From: an uncultured Collinsella sp.
GTDB lineage: Bacteria; Actinomycetota; Coriobacteriia; Coriobacteriales; Coriobacteriaceae
DNA length: 31,771 nt
Reading direction: 5' to 3'
NCBI GenBank assembly: GCA_900548495.1
Contig: URKT01000013.1
Span: 1-31,771 of the forward strand
In this document: positions 8,024-14,858 of the stretch, one piece after another
How positions within the stretch are numbered: the stretch's first letter is position 1
Layout of the letters: every line of letters starts with the position of its first letter
Notes under the pieces: model-generated
Told to the model about the DNA's origin: nothing
Databases searched by the model: none
Seen by the model: the letters and a program-made list of their open reading frames with translations, nothing else
Made by a program: the position numbers and the translations under genes

Positions 8024-9154
8024 ATGCCCAACAAACCCGTAAAGATCATCATGCTTACCGGCTACCTCGGTGCCGGCAAGACCACATTGCTCAACCACAT
8101 CCTCGCCAACGACGGCGGCATCCGCGCCGCCGTGATCGTCAACGATATCGGCGAGATCAACGTCGATGCCAGCCTCATCGCCGACGGCGGCCTTTCCGAG
8201 ACCGACGACCTCATCCCGCTCACCAACGGCTGCATCTGCTGCACGCTTTCGGACGACCTTGCCAACCAGCTGCAGGGCATCGCCGATTCGGGCGACTTCG
8301 ATTACATCATCATCGAGGCCTCGGGCATTTGCGAGCCCATCCCCATCGCCTACACCATCTCGAGCTTCTGCGACGCGGCCAAGGTGGGCGGCGAACCCAA
8401 GCTCGCGCTCGACAACATCGTGGCCGTGGTCGACTGCGCCCGCATGTACGACGAGTTCAACGGCGGTCGCGACCTGCTGGCCGAGGATATCGACGAGGAC
8501 GACATCGAAAGCCTGCTCATCCAGCAGATCGAGTTCTGCTCCACACTGATCCTCAACAAGACCGATACCGTGAGCCCTGAGCAGATCGCCGAGCTCAAGG
8601 CCATCGTGCGCAGCCTGCAGAAGGACGCCGTGATCGTCGAGGCTCAAAACGGCGAGGTCCCCATGGAGGAGTTGCTCGACACCGACCGCTTCGACTTTAT
8701 GCGCGCCTACAACTCCGCCGCCTGGATCGAGGCCATGGAGCATCCCGAGGAGCACGACGACCCCGAGGTGCTCGAGTACGACATCGAGACCTTTGTGTAC
8801 TCGCGCCGCAAGCCGTTTGACCTGCAGAAGTTCACCGATTTTGTTGAGCAGGAGTGGCCCGACGAAGTCATTCGCGTCAAGGGTCCGCTGTGGCAGACCG
8901 GCGATCCGGACATGTGCTACATGTTCGAGCAGGCCGGACACCAGATGCGCTTGATGGAGAACGGCCTGTTTGTCGACTCGGCGCCCGAGGGCGAGAAGCA
9001 GAAGATCATCGACGAGAACCCCGAAATCATGCAGATTTGGGACGACGAGACGGGCGACCGCATGACGAGCCTGTGCATCATCGGCCGTCACATGGACAAG
9101 GATGCGCTCATCGCCTCCCTCGATGCCTGCCTGACCGACTGGCACCGCGCCTAG
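8024..9154 (+). CDS. G3E-family GTPase, CobW/YjiA/ZNG1-type metallochaperone
   Basis: A 376-residue P-loop GTPase of the G3E family, members of which insert or deliver metals (zinc, cobalt) to client enzymes. Walker A GYLGAGKT is at 13-20, the metal-binding CxCC motif NGCICC has Cys70, Cys72 and Cys73, the specificity motif NKTD is at 178-181, and the C-terminal CobW_C domain spans roughly 262-375. No His-rich tail is present. ATG 8024 is chosen over the in-frame ATG 8003 because AAGGAGGG (8013-8020) precedes only the former. The neighbouring genes do not reveal the client protein, and no Zur-like operator is recognisable upstream. Confidence 0.9.
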   Translation: MPNKPVKIIMLTGYLGAGKTTLLNHILANDGGIRAAVIVNDIGEINVDASLIADGGLSETDDLIPLTNGCICCTLSDDLANQLQGIADSGDFDYIIIEASGICEPIPIAYTISSFCDAAKVGGEPKLALDNIVAVVDCARMYDEFNGGRDLLAEDIDEDDIESLLIQQIEFCSTLILNKTDTVSPEQIAELKAIVRSLQKDAVIVEAQNGEVPMEELLDTDRFDFMRAYNSAAWIEAMEHPEEHDDPEVLEYDIETFVYSRRKPFDLQKFTDFVEQEWPDEVIRVKGPLWQTGDPDMCYMFEQAGHQMRLMENGLFVDSAPEGEKQKIIDENPEIMQIWDDETGDRMTSLCIIGRHMDKDALIASLDACLTDWHRA

Positions 9155-9192
9155 GTTTATCCAAGCGGGCATTTTCCGCCCACGTAACCGCC

Positions 9193-9227
9193 AAACCACC
9201 ACGAAGGTGCCCTTCGTGGTGGTTTTT
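9193..9227 (+). terminator. Strong intrinsic terminator after the G3E gene
   Basis: A perfect 15-bp stem, AAACCACCACGAAGG (9193-9207) with CCTTCGTGGTGGTTT (9211-9225), a three-base loop and a T tract to 9227. It separates the GTPase transcript from trmL, whose ribosome-binding site starts only about 12 bases later. Confidence 0.93.
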
Positions 9228-9248
9228 CGTTCTGAGCCAAGGAGATTC

Positions 9249-9848
9249 ATGTTCAACATTGTGCTGTATGCGCCCGAGATTCCGGCCAATACGGGCAATA
9301 TCGGCCGCACCTGTGTGGTTACCGGCGCCCGTCTGCATCTGGTGGAGCCGCTGGGGTTTTCGCTCGACGACAAGACGGTGCGTCGCGCCGGACTGGGCTA
9401 CTGGCAAAACTTGGACGTGACGACCTATGCCGGCTGGGAGGATTTCCTTGCGCGCAACGACCTCTCCCCTGCCGATGGCCGCCTGCATCTGCTGACCAAA
9501 AAGGCACGCCGCACCTATGCGCAGAGCACCTACCGCGATGGCGACTACTTGGTCTTTGGCAGCGAGAGCTCGGGCATTCCCGAGCCATTTCTTGCCGCGG
9601 CGCCCGAGCGCTGCGAGCGCATCCCGATGCTGCGCGATTGTGACTCACTCGATAACGCCGAGGCATGGGAAGCCCACGAGGAATCACTCGGGCATATCGA
9701 GGACGGCCATGAGGCCATCCTTAAGCAGGATATCTGCGGCAACTTCGTCAATCCGGACGACTACCGCATCAGCGCACTCAATCTCTCCAACAGCGCCGCC
9801 ATCGTCCTCTACGAGGCGCTACGACAAACGGGCTTTGCAGGGATGTGA
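9249..9848 (+). CDS. trmL: tRNA (cytidine/uridine-34-2'-O)-methyltransferase, TrmL-type SPOUT enzyme
   Basis: A 199-residue SpoU/TrmH-class (SPOUT) methyltransferase. The N-terminal catalytic Arg motif PEIPANTGNIGRT is at 9-21, motif 2 FGSESSGIP at 103-111, the RIPM strand at 124-127, and the knot motif LNLSNSAAIVLYEA at 177-190. TrmL methylates the wobble base of certain leucine tRNAs. E. coli TrmL is about 157 residues. Here roughly 45 acidic residues (128-172) are inserted between motif 2 and motif 3, a region normally a short loop. ATG 9249 follows AAGGAG (9239-9244). The terminal codons ATG-TGA lie inside palindrome A (9843-9873), so the last residue and stop come from the repeat. Confidence 0.9.
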   Translation: MFNIVLYAPEIPANTGNIGRTCVVTGARLHLVEPLGFSLDDKTVRRAGLGYWQNLDVTTYAGWEDFLARNDLSPADGRLHLLTKKARRTYAQSTYRDGDYLVFGSESSGIPEPFLAAAPERCERIPMLRDCDSLDNAEAWEAHEESLGHIEDGHEAILKQDICGNFVNPDDYRISALNLSNSAAIVLYEALRQTGFAGM

Positions 9849-9873
9849 CAAAGGAGCTGTCCCTTTGTCACAT
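9843..9873 (+). repeat. GTCCC-core palindrome, copy A
   Basis: A 12-bp stem, ATGTGACAAAGG (9843-9854) with CCTTTGTCACAT (9862-9873), loop AGCTGTC. It contains the trmL stop codon. The same inner sequence recurs at 14829-14854, and related copies are at 11098, 19655 and 20560. Confidence 0.88.
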
Positions 9874-9944
9874 TCAAGCGCCACGCCGATGACACACACG
9901 CCTAATTGATGCTCCAGATAAAGAGCCCTCACTTTTAATCAGAA

Positions 9945-9968
9945 TTAACTAAAGTAAAATGAAGTTAA
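9945..9968 (+). promoter_or_regulatory. Candidate promoter/operator of AAA ATPase 1
   Basis: TAAAAT (9955-9960) is a plausible -10 in an A+T-rich patch. It is bracketed by the inverted repeat TTAACT (9945-9950) and AGTTAA (9963-9968). No good -35 is seen. Confidence 0.3.
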
Positions 9969-9992
9969 ACGGCGGTGTGAAAGGAGAGCCGT

Positions 9993-11093
9993 GTGAAATA
10001 TCTCGAGAACCCGTTTACCCCCAGTTTTGGTGAGGTTCCTGCCCATCTCGCTGGCAGACAACAGATTATTCGGGATTTGGACCGCGCCTTCTTGAGCCAG
10101 CGCAGGCGCCCAGAATTGACCTCGATCTTCTCAGGCGCGCGTGGAACCGGTAAAACCGCTCTCATGTCATCGCTCGCGACAAGGGCGGAATCCCACGGCT
10201 GGATAGCCGTAAAGACGACCGCGCTCCCGGGAATGCTTGAGGAAATCGAGTTCGGGACGAAACGCGCCGCAGCCCATCTCATCGACTCGTCCTACCACTT
10301 CGAAGTCACCGGCCTCGGAATTGCACCGCTCGGCAGCATCGAGGTCAATCGCGTTCACGATGCCTCAACCTGGCGTTATCGCATGAGCGATATCATCGAC
10401 CAGCTCAACGGGGCCGGTACCGGTCTGCTCGTCACGGTTGACGAGGTGGACCCGACACTCGACGAGATGATTCAGCTCGCAGCGACGTATCAGCACTTTG
10501 TGACCGATGGGAAACGCGTCGCCCTGCTCATGGCGGGACTTCCCAACAATGTCTCGACGTTGCTGAACCACAAGACGGTCTCGTTCCTTCGCCGCGCCCA
10601 ACAATATCATCTGGGTCGCATTGCCGACTATGACGTGCGCGAGGCCTTGATTCGCACAATCCAGGAAAACGATCGCCTGGCAGATGCCGAGGGAATCGAT
10701 AGAGCCGTTCGCTCGATCTCTGGTTTTCCCTTCCTATTGCAACTCGTAGGCTACCGTGCCTGGGATCTCACAAGCGATTCGAAGGAAATCTCGTCACGCG
10801 ACTTTGACCTGGGAATCAAAATCGCGCGCGACGAGATGGACGACCGAATCCTCGCGGCAACCTATCGGGAACTCACTGCAGAGGACAAGCGATTCCTCAT
10901 CGCCATGCTCGATGACGAGGAAGAGTCCACCACCGCCGACCTTGTCGAGCGCCTTAAGCGTTCGCCGCAGCAGGTCTCCCGCTACCGACGCCGAATGATA
11001 GATGCCGGCATCATCGGGGAACGAGGACGAGGGCTCGTCGCATTTGAATTGCCATTCTTCCGCGACTATCTCGCGGCTCAATGCGTGAAATAG
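9993..11093 (+). CDS. AAA/STAND-like ATPase with C-terminal winged helix (paralogue 1)
   Basis: A 366-residue P-loop ATPase. Walker A GARGTGKT is at 48-55, Walker B LLVTVDEVD ends at Asp150-Glu151, and the Arg-rich sensor FLRRAQQ is around 198-204. A helical lid follows, and a C-terminal winged-helix-like segment contains RYRRRMIDAGIIGERGRGLV. The start is GTG 9993, preceded by AAGGAG (9981-9986). It is clearly paralogous to the minus-strand ATPase at 13640-14758, sharing VSFLRRAQQ / VTFLRRAQQ and QLVGY. Such ATPases resemble the archaeal-type ATPase and Orc1/Cdc6-like groups and often have no assigned function. GTCCC-core palindromes lie on both sides (9843 and 11098). Confidence 0.8.
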   Translation: MKYLENPFTPSFGEVPAHLAGRQQIIRDLDRAFLSQRRRPELTSIFSGARGTGKTALMSSLATRAESHGWIAVKTTALPGMLEEIEFGTKRAAAHLIDSSYHFEVTGLGIAPLGSIEVNRVHDASTWRYRMSDIIDQLNGAGTGLLVTVDEVDPTLDEMIQLAATYQHFVTDGKRVALLMAGLPNNVSTLLNHKTVSFLRRAQQYHLGRIADYDVREALIRTIQENDRLADAEGIDRAVRSISGFPFLLQLVGYRAWDLTSDSKEISSRDFDLGIKIARDEMDDRILAATYRELTAEDKRFLIAMLDDEEESTTADLVERLKRSPQQVSRYRRRMIDAGIIGERGRGLVAFELPFFRDYLAAQCVK

Positions 11094-11097
11094 GCAT

Positions 11098-11132
11098 CAA
11101 TGAGGCAAAGGGGCTGTCCCTTTGCCTCATTG
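11098..11132. repeat. GTCCC-core palindrome, copy B (likely bidirectional terminator)
   Basis: A perfect 15-bp stem, 11098-11112 with 11118-11132, inner arms TGAGGCAAAGGG / CCCTTTGCCTCA and loop GCTGT. It sits between the convergent ATPase and UvrA-like genes with TAG stops on either side. The arms differ from copy A (GAGGC for GTGAC) yet remain fully complementary. Confidence 0.88.
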
Positions 11133-11133
11133 T

Positions 11134-13647
11134 CTATAGGTAGCGGCCGGTGATGCTTGCGGAGCAAGCTGCGATGTCGCCCGGCGTACCGGCGCAGACG
11201 ATTTGCCCGCCCGCATCACCACCGCCCGGACCCATGTCGATCACATAATCGGCGTTACGGATAAGGTCGAGGTCATGCTCGATCACGATAACCGTGGCGC
11301 CCTTGGCGACAAGGCCGTCGAACACACTCAGCAACACCTGAACATCGAGCGGATGTAGTCCGATCGTGGGCTCGTCGAACACAAATACGGCATCGTCCTG
11401 CACACGACCCATCTCGCTCGCGAGCTTAAGACGCTGCGCCTCGCCGCCCGAAAGCGCCGGTGTGGGCTCGCCAAGTGTGAGATAGCCCAGGCCCAGGTCG
11501 TGCAAGGTCTGCAAGCGCGTCTGAACCTTCTTGAGTCCCAGCGTGACGTCGATAGCCTCGTCCACACTCATGTCCATGATCTGCGGCAACGTAAGTAGAC
11601 TCCCGTCCTTGCCCTCGCGATGGATACGCGAAGCCGCGTCTGCATAACGCGAACCGCGACATGCTGGGCAGACGATCTCGACATCGGGCAAAAACTGTAC
11701 GTCGAGCGATATCGAGCCCGTGCCGTCGCACGTAGGGCAGCGCAACGCGCCGGTGTTATAGCTAAAGGCACCCGCCTTGTAGCCAGCTGCCTTGGCCTCG
11801 GGCGTACGGGCAAAGGCACGACGCAGCTCGTCATGGATGTCGGCATAAGTCGCCACCGTCGAGCGCACGTTGGCGCCGATAGGCGTGGCGTCAATCAGGT
11901 TTGCGCGGGCAATGCCTTCGGCATCGACCCAACGCACGTGCCCCGGCAGGCGCTCGCCGGCTGCCTGCGCCTTAAGCGCCGGGATGAGCGTCTCAAGCAC
12001 CAACGTCGTCTTACCCGAACCCGAAACGCCCGTCACCGCAACGAGACGGCCGCGCGGGATATCGACTTCGAGCGGTTTGACAGTATGGATGGTATCGGTT
12101 GCCATACGGATGTGGCCCTGGTCGAACATTTCGTCGTCAGTTACCTGTGGACGCAAGCGCTTGGGCTCTGCGCGCAGAAACGGAGCGATGCGGCTGCCCC
12201 GCGATTGCTCGACCTCGTCTACTGTACCGGCAGCGATCACGTTACCGCCGCCTGCTCCGGCGACGGGGCCCATCTCGACCAGATAGTCGGCTTCCGCCAG
12301 TACGCGCGTATCGTGGTCGACAACGACCACGGTGTTGCCGTCGCCTACCAGGTCGCGCATCACACCAACCAGGCCGTCGACATTTGCCGGATGCAGGCCA
12401 ATCGAGGGCTCGTCCAACACATAAAGCACGCCTGTCGATCGGTTGCGCACCACGCGAGCAAGTTGCACGCGCTGGCGCTCACCCGTGGAGAGCGTGGCAC
12501 CGGCGCGATCGAGTGAAAGGTAATCAAGACCCAGGTCGACCAGGCGACGGGCCGTGCCCAAAAATGAATCGCAGATATCCGCTGCCATGGGCCGCATCTC
12601 GGGCGGCAAGGATGCGGGCACCCCGCGCACCCACTCAACCGCATCACCAAGCGTCATGGCCGCGGCCTGCGCCAGATTGATACCGCGCACTTGGGGCTGG
12701 CGCGCAGCCTCGGAAAGACGCGTGCCACCACAGTCGCGGCATGGCCCCTCGCGCAAAAAGCGCGCAACGCGTTTGAGCCCCTTATCGTCCTTAACCTTGG
12801 CGAGCGCATTCTCGACGGTATAGACGGCGTTGTAATAGGTAAAGTCGAGCGGCGTGGCGCCCTCGCCGTTTTTGGGAACGTAGAGAATGTGCTTCTTAAC
12901 CGCCGGACCGTGGAACACGATATCGCGCTCTTGAGGCGTGAGCTGGTTAAACGGCACGTCGGTGCGCACGCCCATCTCGCCGGCGACCTGCTTCATCAAA
13001 TCCCACATGAGCGTACCCCAGGGAAGCACCGCACCTTCGTTGATGGTCTTTGACTCGTCGGGCACCAGGCTCGCCTCGTCCACCTCGCGCATGACACCGG
13101 TGCCGCCACAGGTGGGGCATGCACCGCCACTGTTAAAGGCAAGGTCCTCGGCGCTCGGAGCGTAGAACTCGCGGCCGCACGTCGGGCACGTGAGCGACAG
13201 GCCCGCAGCTACGTTGAGGCTTGGCTCCACACGCGCCCCGCAATGCGGGCACACGTGATGGGCGCAACGGCTAAAGAGCAGACGCAGGCTGTTGTTGAGC
13301 TCGGTCATAGTGCCAAAGGTGGAACGCACGCCCGGCACGCTCGGACGCTGGTGCAGCGCGAGCGCCGCCGGCACGTGCAGCACCTCGTCCACCTGGGCGT
13401 GTTCGGCCTGCGTCAGGCGACGTCGAGTATAGGTGCTAAGTGCTTCCAAGTAGCGACGCGAGCCCTCGGCATAAAGAACCCCCAGTGCCAGCGAACTCTT
13501 GCCCGAACCCGACACGCCGGCAATACCCACGAGCTTTCCCAGCGGGATATCAATATCGATGTCCTTAAGGTTATGGACACGCGCGCCACGCACCTCGATA
13601 GCCTGCGGGCTCATCTTCTGTTCCGTCACCTTTATCACCCTACTCAT
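11134..13647 (-). CDS. UvrA paralogue lacking the UvrB-binding domain (UvrA2/DrrC type)
   Basis: An 837-residue double ABC ATPase of the UvrA family. Walker A motifs are GVSGSGKS (44-51) and GVSGSGKT (540-547), signatures LSTGERQR (386-393) and LSGGEAQR (732-739), Walker B LDEPSIGLHP (411-420) and FDEPTIGLHP (757-766). Zinc cysteine pairs include 133/136 with 154/157, 177/180, 303/306, and 637/640 with 660/663. From the first Walker A lysine to the first zinc cysteine there are only 83 residues, against about 215 in E. coli UvrA, so the UvrB-recruiting domain is absent. Such proteins (D. radiodurans UvrA2, the DrrC drug-resistance type) are linked to tolerance of DNA-binding drugs rather than canonical repair. 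ATG 13647 overlaps the upstream ATPase stop by 8 bases; the internal ATG 13614 is an alternative start. Confidence 0.92.
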   Translation of the reverse strand: MSRVIKVTEQKMSPQAIEVRGARVHNLKDIDIDIPLGKLVGIAGVSGSGKSSLALGVLYAEGSRRYLEALSTYTRRRLTQAEHAQVDEVLHVPAALALHQRPSVPGVRSTFGTMTELNNSLRLLFSRCAHHVCPHCGARVEPSLNVAAGLSLTCPTCGREFYAPSAEDLAFNSGGACPTCGGTGVMREVDEASLVPDESKTINEGAVLPWGTLMWDLMKQVAGEMGVRTDVPFNQLTPQERDIVFHGPAVKKHILYVPKNGEGATPLDFTYYNAVYTVENALAKVKDDKGLKRVARFLREGPCRDCGGTRLSEAARQPQVRGINLAQAAAMTLGDAVEWVRGVPASLPPEMRPMAADICDSFLGTARRLVDLGLDYLSLDRAGATLSTGERQRVQLARVVRNRSTGVLYVLDEPSIGLHPANVDGLVGVMRDLVGDGNTVVVVDHDTRVLAEADYLVEMGPVAGAGGGNVIAAGTVDEVEQSRGSRIAPFLRAEPKRLRPQVTDDEMFDQGHIRMATDTIHTVKPLEVDIPRGRLVAVTGVSGSGKTTLVLETLIPALKAQAAGERLPGHVRWVDAEGIARANLIDATPIGANVRSTVATYADIHDELRRAFARTPEAKAAGYKAGAFSYNTGALRCPTCDGTGSISLDVQFLPDVEIVCPACRGSRYADAASRIHREGKDGSLLTLPQIMDMSVDEAIDVTLGLKKVQTRLQTLHDLGLGYLTLGEPTPALSGGEAQRLKLASEMGRVQDDAVFVFDEPTIGLHPLDVQVLLSVFDGLVAKGATVIVIEHDLDLIRNADYVIDMGPGGGDAGGQIVCAGTPGDIAACSASITGRYL

Positions 13648-14758
13648 GCCATAAAACTCGATCGCGAATGTACACGCCCAGCATGGGCACGGTAAACCGG
13701 ACGAGGCCGTATCCGGCAGCCTCGATGACGCGCTCGCGAATCAGGCTTGCGCGATATTTACTCGCCCAGCTCTGGGTGCGATCGCAACGCTCAATGATAT
13801 CCGCCATGCGCGTCGGTTTGCCCTCGTCAACCGCCATGGCCTCGATAAAGAGGCGCTGTGGACTGCGCAGCCCATAATACAGGGGCGCGTCGACCGCTTC
13901 ATAGAACTCGGAGACGGCATCGGCGTAGCCAGTCTCGACATCGCACACTTCAATGACCTGCGAGCCACGCCGGACAGCAGCCCGCCACATGTAATATCCC
14001 ACCAGCTGAACCATATAGGGATGCCCCATGCTCTTGCGTGCCGCAAGGTCCGCCGTCTCCGCGTCAACGTAAAGACCAGCGTCTTTGACCGTCTGGATAT
14101 ACGAATCGCGCACCTTGGGCAAAGATATCGCCCCCAGCGTACGCTGCTGGGCACGCCGCAAAAACGTCACGCTCGGCTCTTCGAGCAGATCGTCAACCAT
14201 ACTGGGCAAGCCGGCGAACACCAGCGCAAGACCGCGCTGGTCGCTATCGGGCAAGCCCGTGGCATCCTGGTCTCCGAGCAACTGCTGATAGAGAACGGCA
14301 AGAGCCGCCAGTTCCTCGATAAACGCCGATTGGGCCTCGTCAATCGCAAACAGTATGCCCTTGCCTGGACCGAGCTTCTTGAGGCGCTCGTTGACCAGCC
14401 CTCGCAACGTTTCGCCCTTTGCCCGCGCCGCCTTGACCGGCATCCGGCCAAATGACGGCCCGAGCTCCATTGACGTCGCAACGGGTTTATTCGAGCGAAG
14501 CGCGTCGGCCAAGCGGTCGCATAAGCCAAGCGAAGCGGAATCGGAGACAACCGCCCATCCGCGCTCGCTGGCTAGACGTTGCAGCTCCCGTAGGAGAACC
14601 GTCTTGCCACAGCCGCGGTTTCCCGTAATGAGCATGAGCCTACCCGGTGCTCCGGCGCCGTTATCGAGTCCTTCCTCGAAATCTTCGATGACCGACTCGC
14701 GGCCGATGAGTATCGGAGGCCGCTTGCCAGCCGTGGGCTTAAAGGGATTTGGATTCAT
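13640..14758 (-). CDS. AAA/STAND-like ATPase with C-terminal winged helix (paralogue 2)
   Basis: A 372-residue paralogue of the ATPase at 9993. Walker A GNRGCGKT is at 46-53, Walker B ILFAIDEAQ has Asp140-Glu141, and VTFLRRAQQ is the conserved arginine motif. QLVGYYMW and a C-terminal SKYRASLIRERVIEAAGYG segment match the winged-helix end of paralogue 1. The N-terminus (NPFKPTAGKRPPILIGRE) is typical of these orphan actinobacterial ATPases. ATG 14758 follows a GAGGAGG site. The 3' end overlaps the UvrA-like gene by 8 bases, so the pair forms one translationally coupled transcript. Three phased TTATACC repeats precede the gene. No toxin, nuclease or transmembrane segment is visible. Confidence 0.82.
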   Translation of the reverse strand: MNPNPFKPTAGKRPPILIGRESVIEDFEEGLDNGAGAPGRLMLITGNRGCGKTVLLRELQRLASERGWAVVSDSASLGLCDRLADALRSNKPVATSMELGPSFGRMPVKAARAKGETLRGLVNERLKKLGPGKGILFAIDEAQSAFIEELAALAVLYQQLLGDQDATGLPDSDQRGLALVFAGLPSMVDDLLEEPSVTFLRRAQQRTLGAISLPKVRDSYIQTVKDAGLYVDAETADLAARKSMGHPYMVQLVGYYMWRAAVRRGSQVIEVCDVETGYADAVSEFYEAVDAPLYYGLRSPQRLFIEAMAVDEGKPTRMADIIERCDRTQSWASKYRASLIRERVIEAAGYGLVRFTVPMLGVYIRDRVLWHE

Positions 14759-14793
14759 GTCGGCCTCCTCGGATTGGCAAACCCTGGTAATAG

Positions 14794-14820
14794 TTATACC
14801 AACTTATACCGAGTTATACC
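14794..14820. repeat. Three phased TTATACC repeats upstream of AAA ATPase 2
   Basis: TTATACC occurs at 14794-14800, 14804-14810 and 14814-14820, exactly 10 bases apart, with variable three-base links. On the minus strand each reads GGTATAA and supplies a -10-like TATAA hexamer, so this is the probable promoter/operator of the ATPase-UvrA operon. Confidence 0.6.
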
Positions 14821-14825
14821 AATAG

Positions 14826-14858
14826 CATATGACAAAGGAGCTGTCCCTTTGTCACATG
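14826..14858 (-). repeat. GTCCC-core palindrome, copy C
   Basis: CATATGACAAAGG (14826-14838) pairs with CCTTTGTCACATG (14846-14858) with a single mismatch; loop AGCTGTC. The inner 25 bases are identical to copy A. The TGA stop of the TetM-like gene (14852-14854) lies inside the right arm, so that protein, like TrmL, ends in Met-stop encoded by the repeat. Confidence 0.86.

Noticed and set aside
7904..9373. 489-codon minus-strand frame
   Set aside because: Antisense shadow of the G3E GTPase gene, crossing its terminator.
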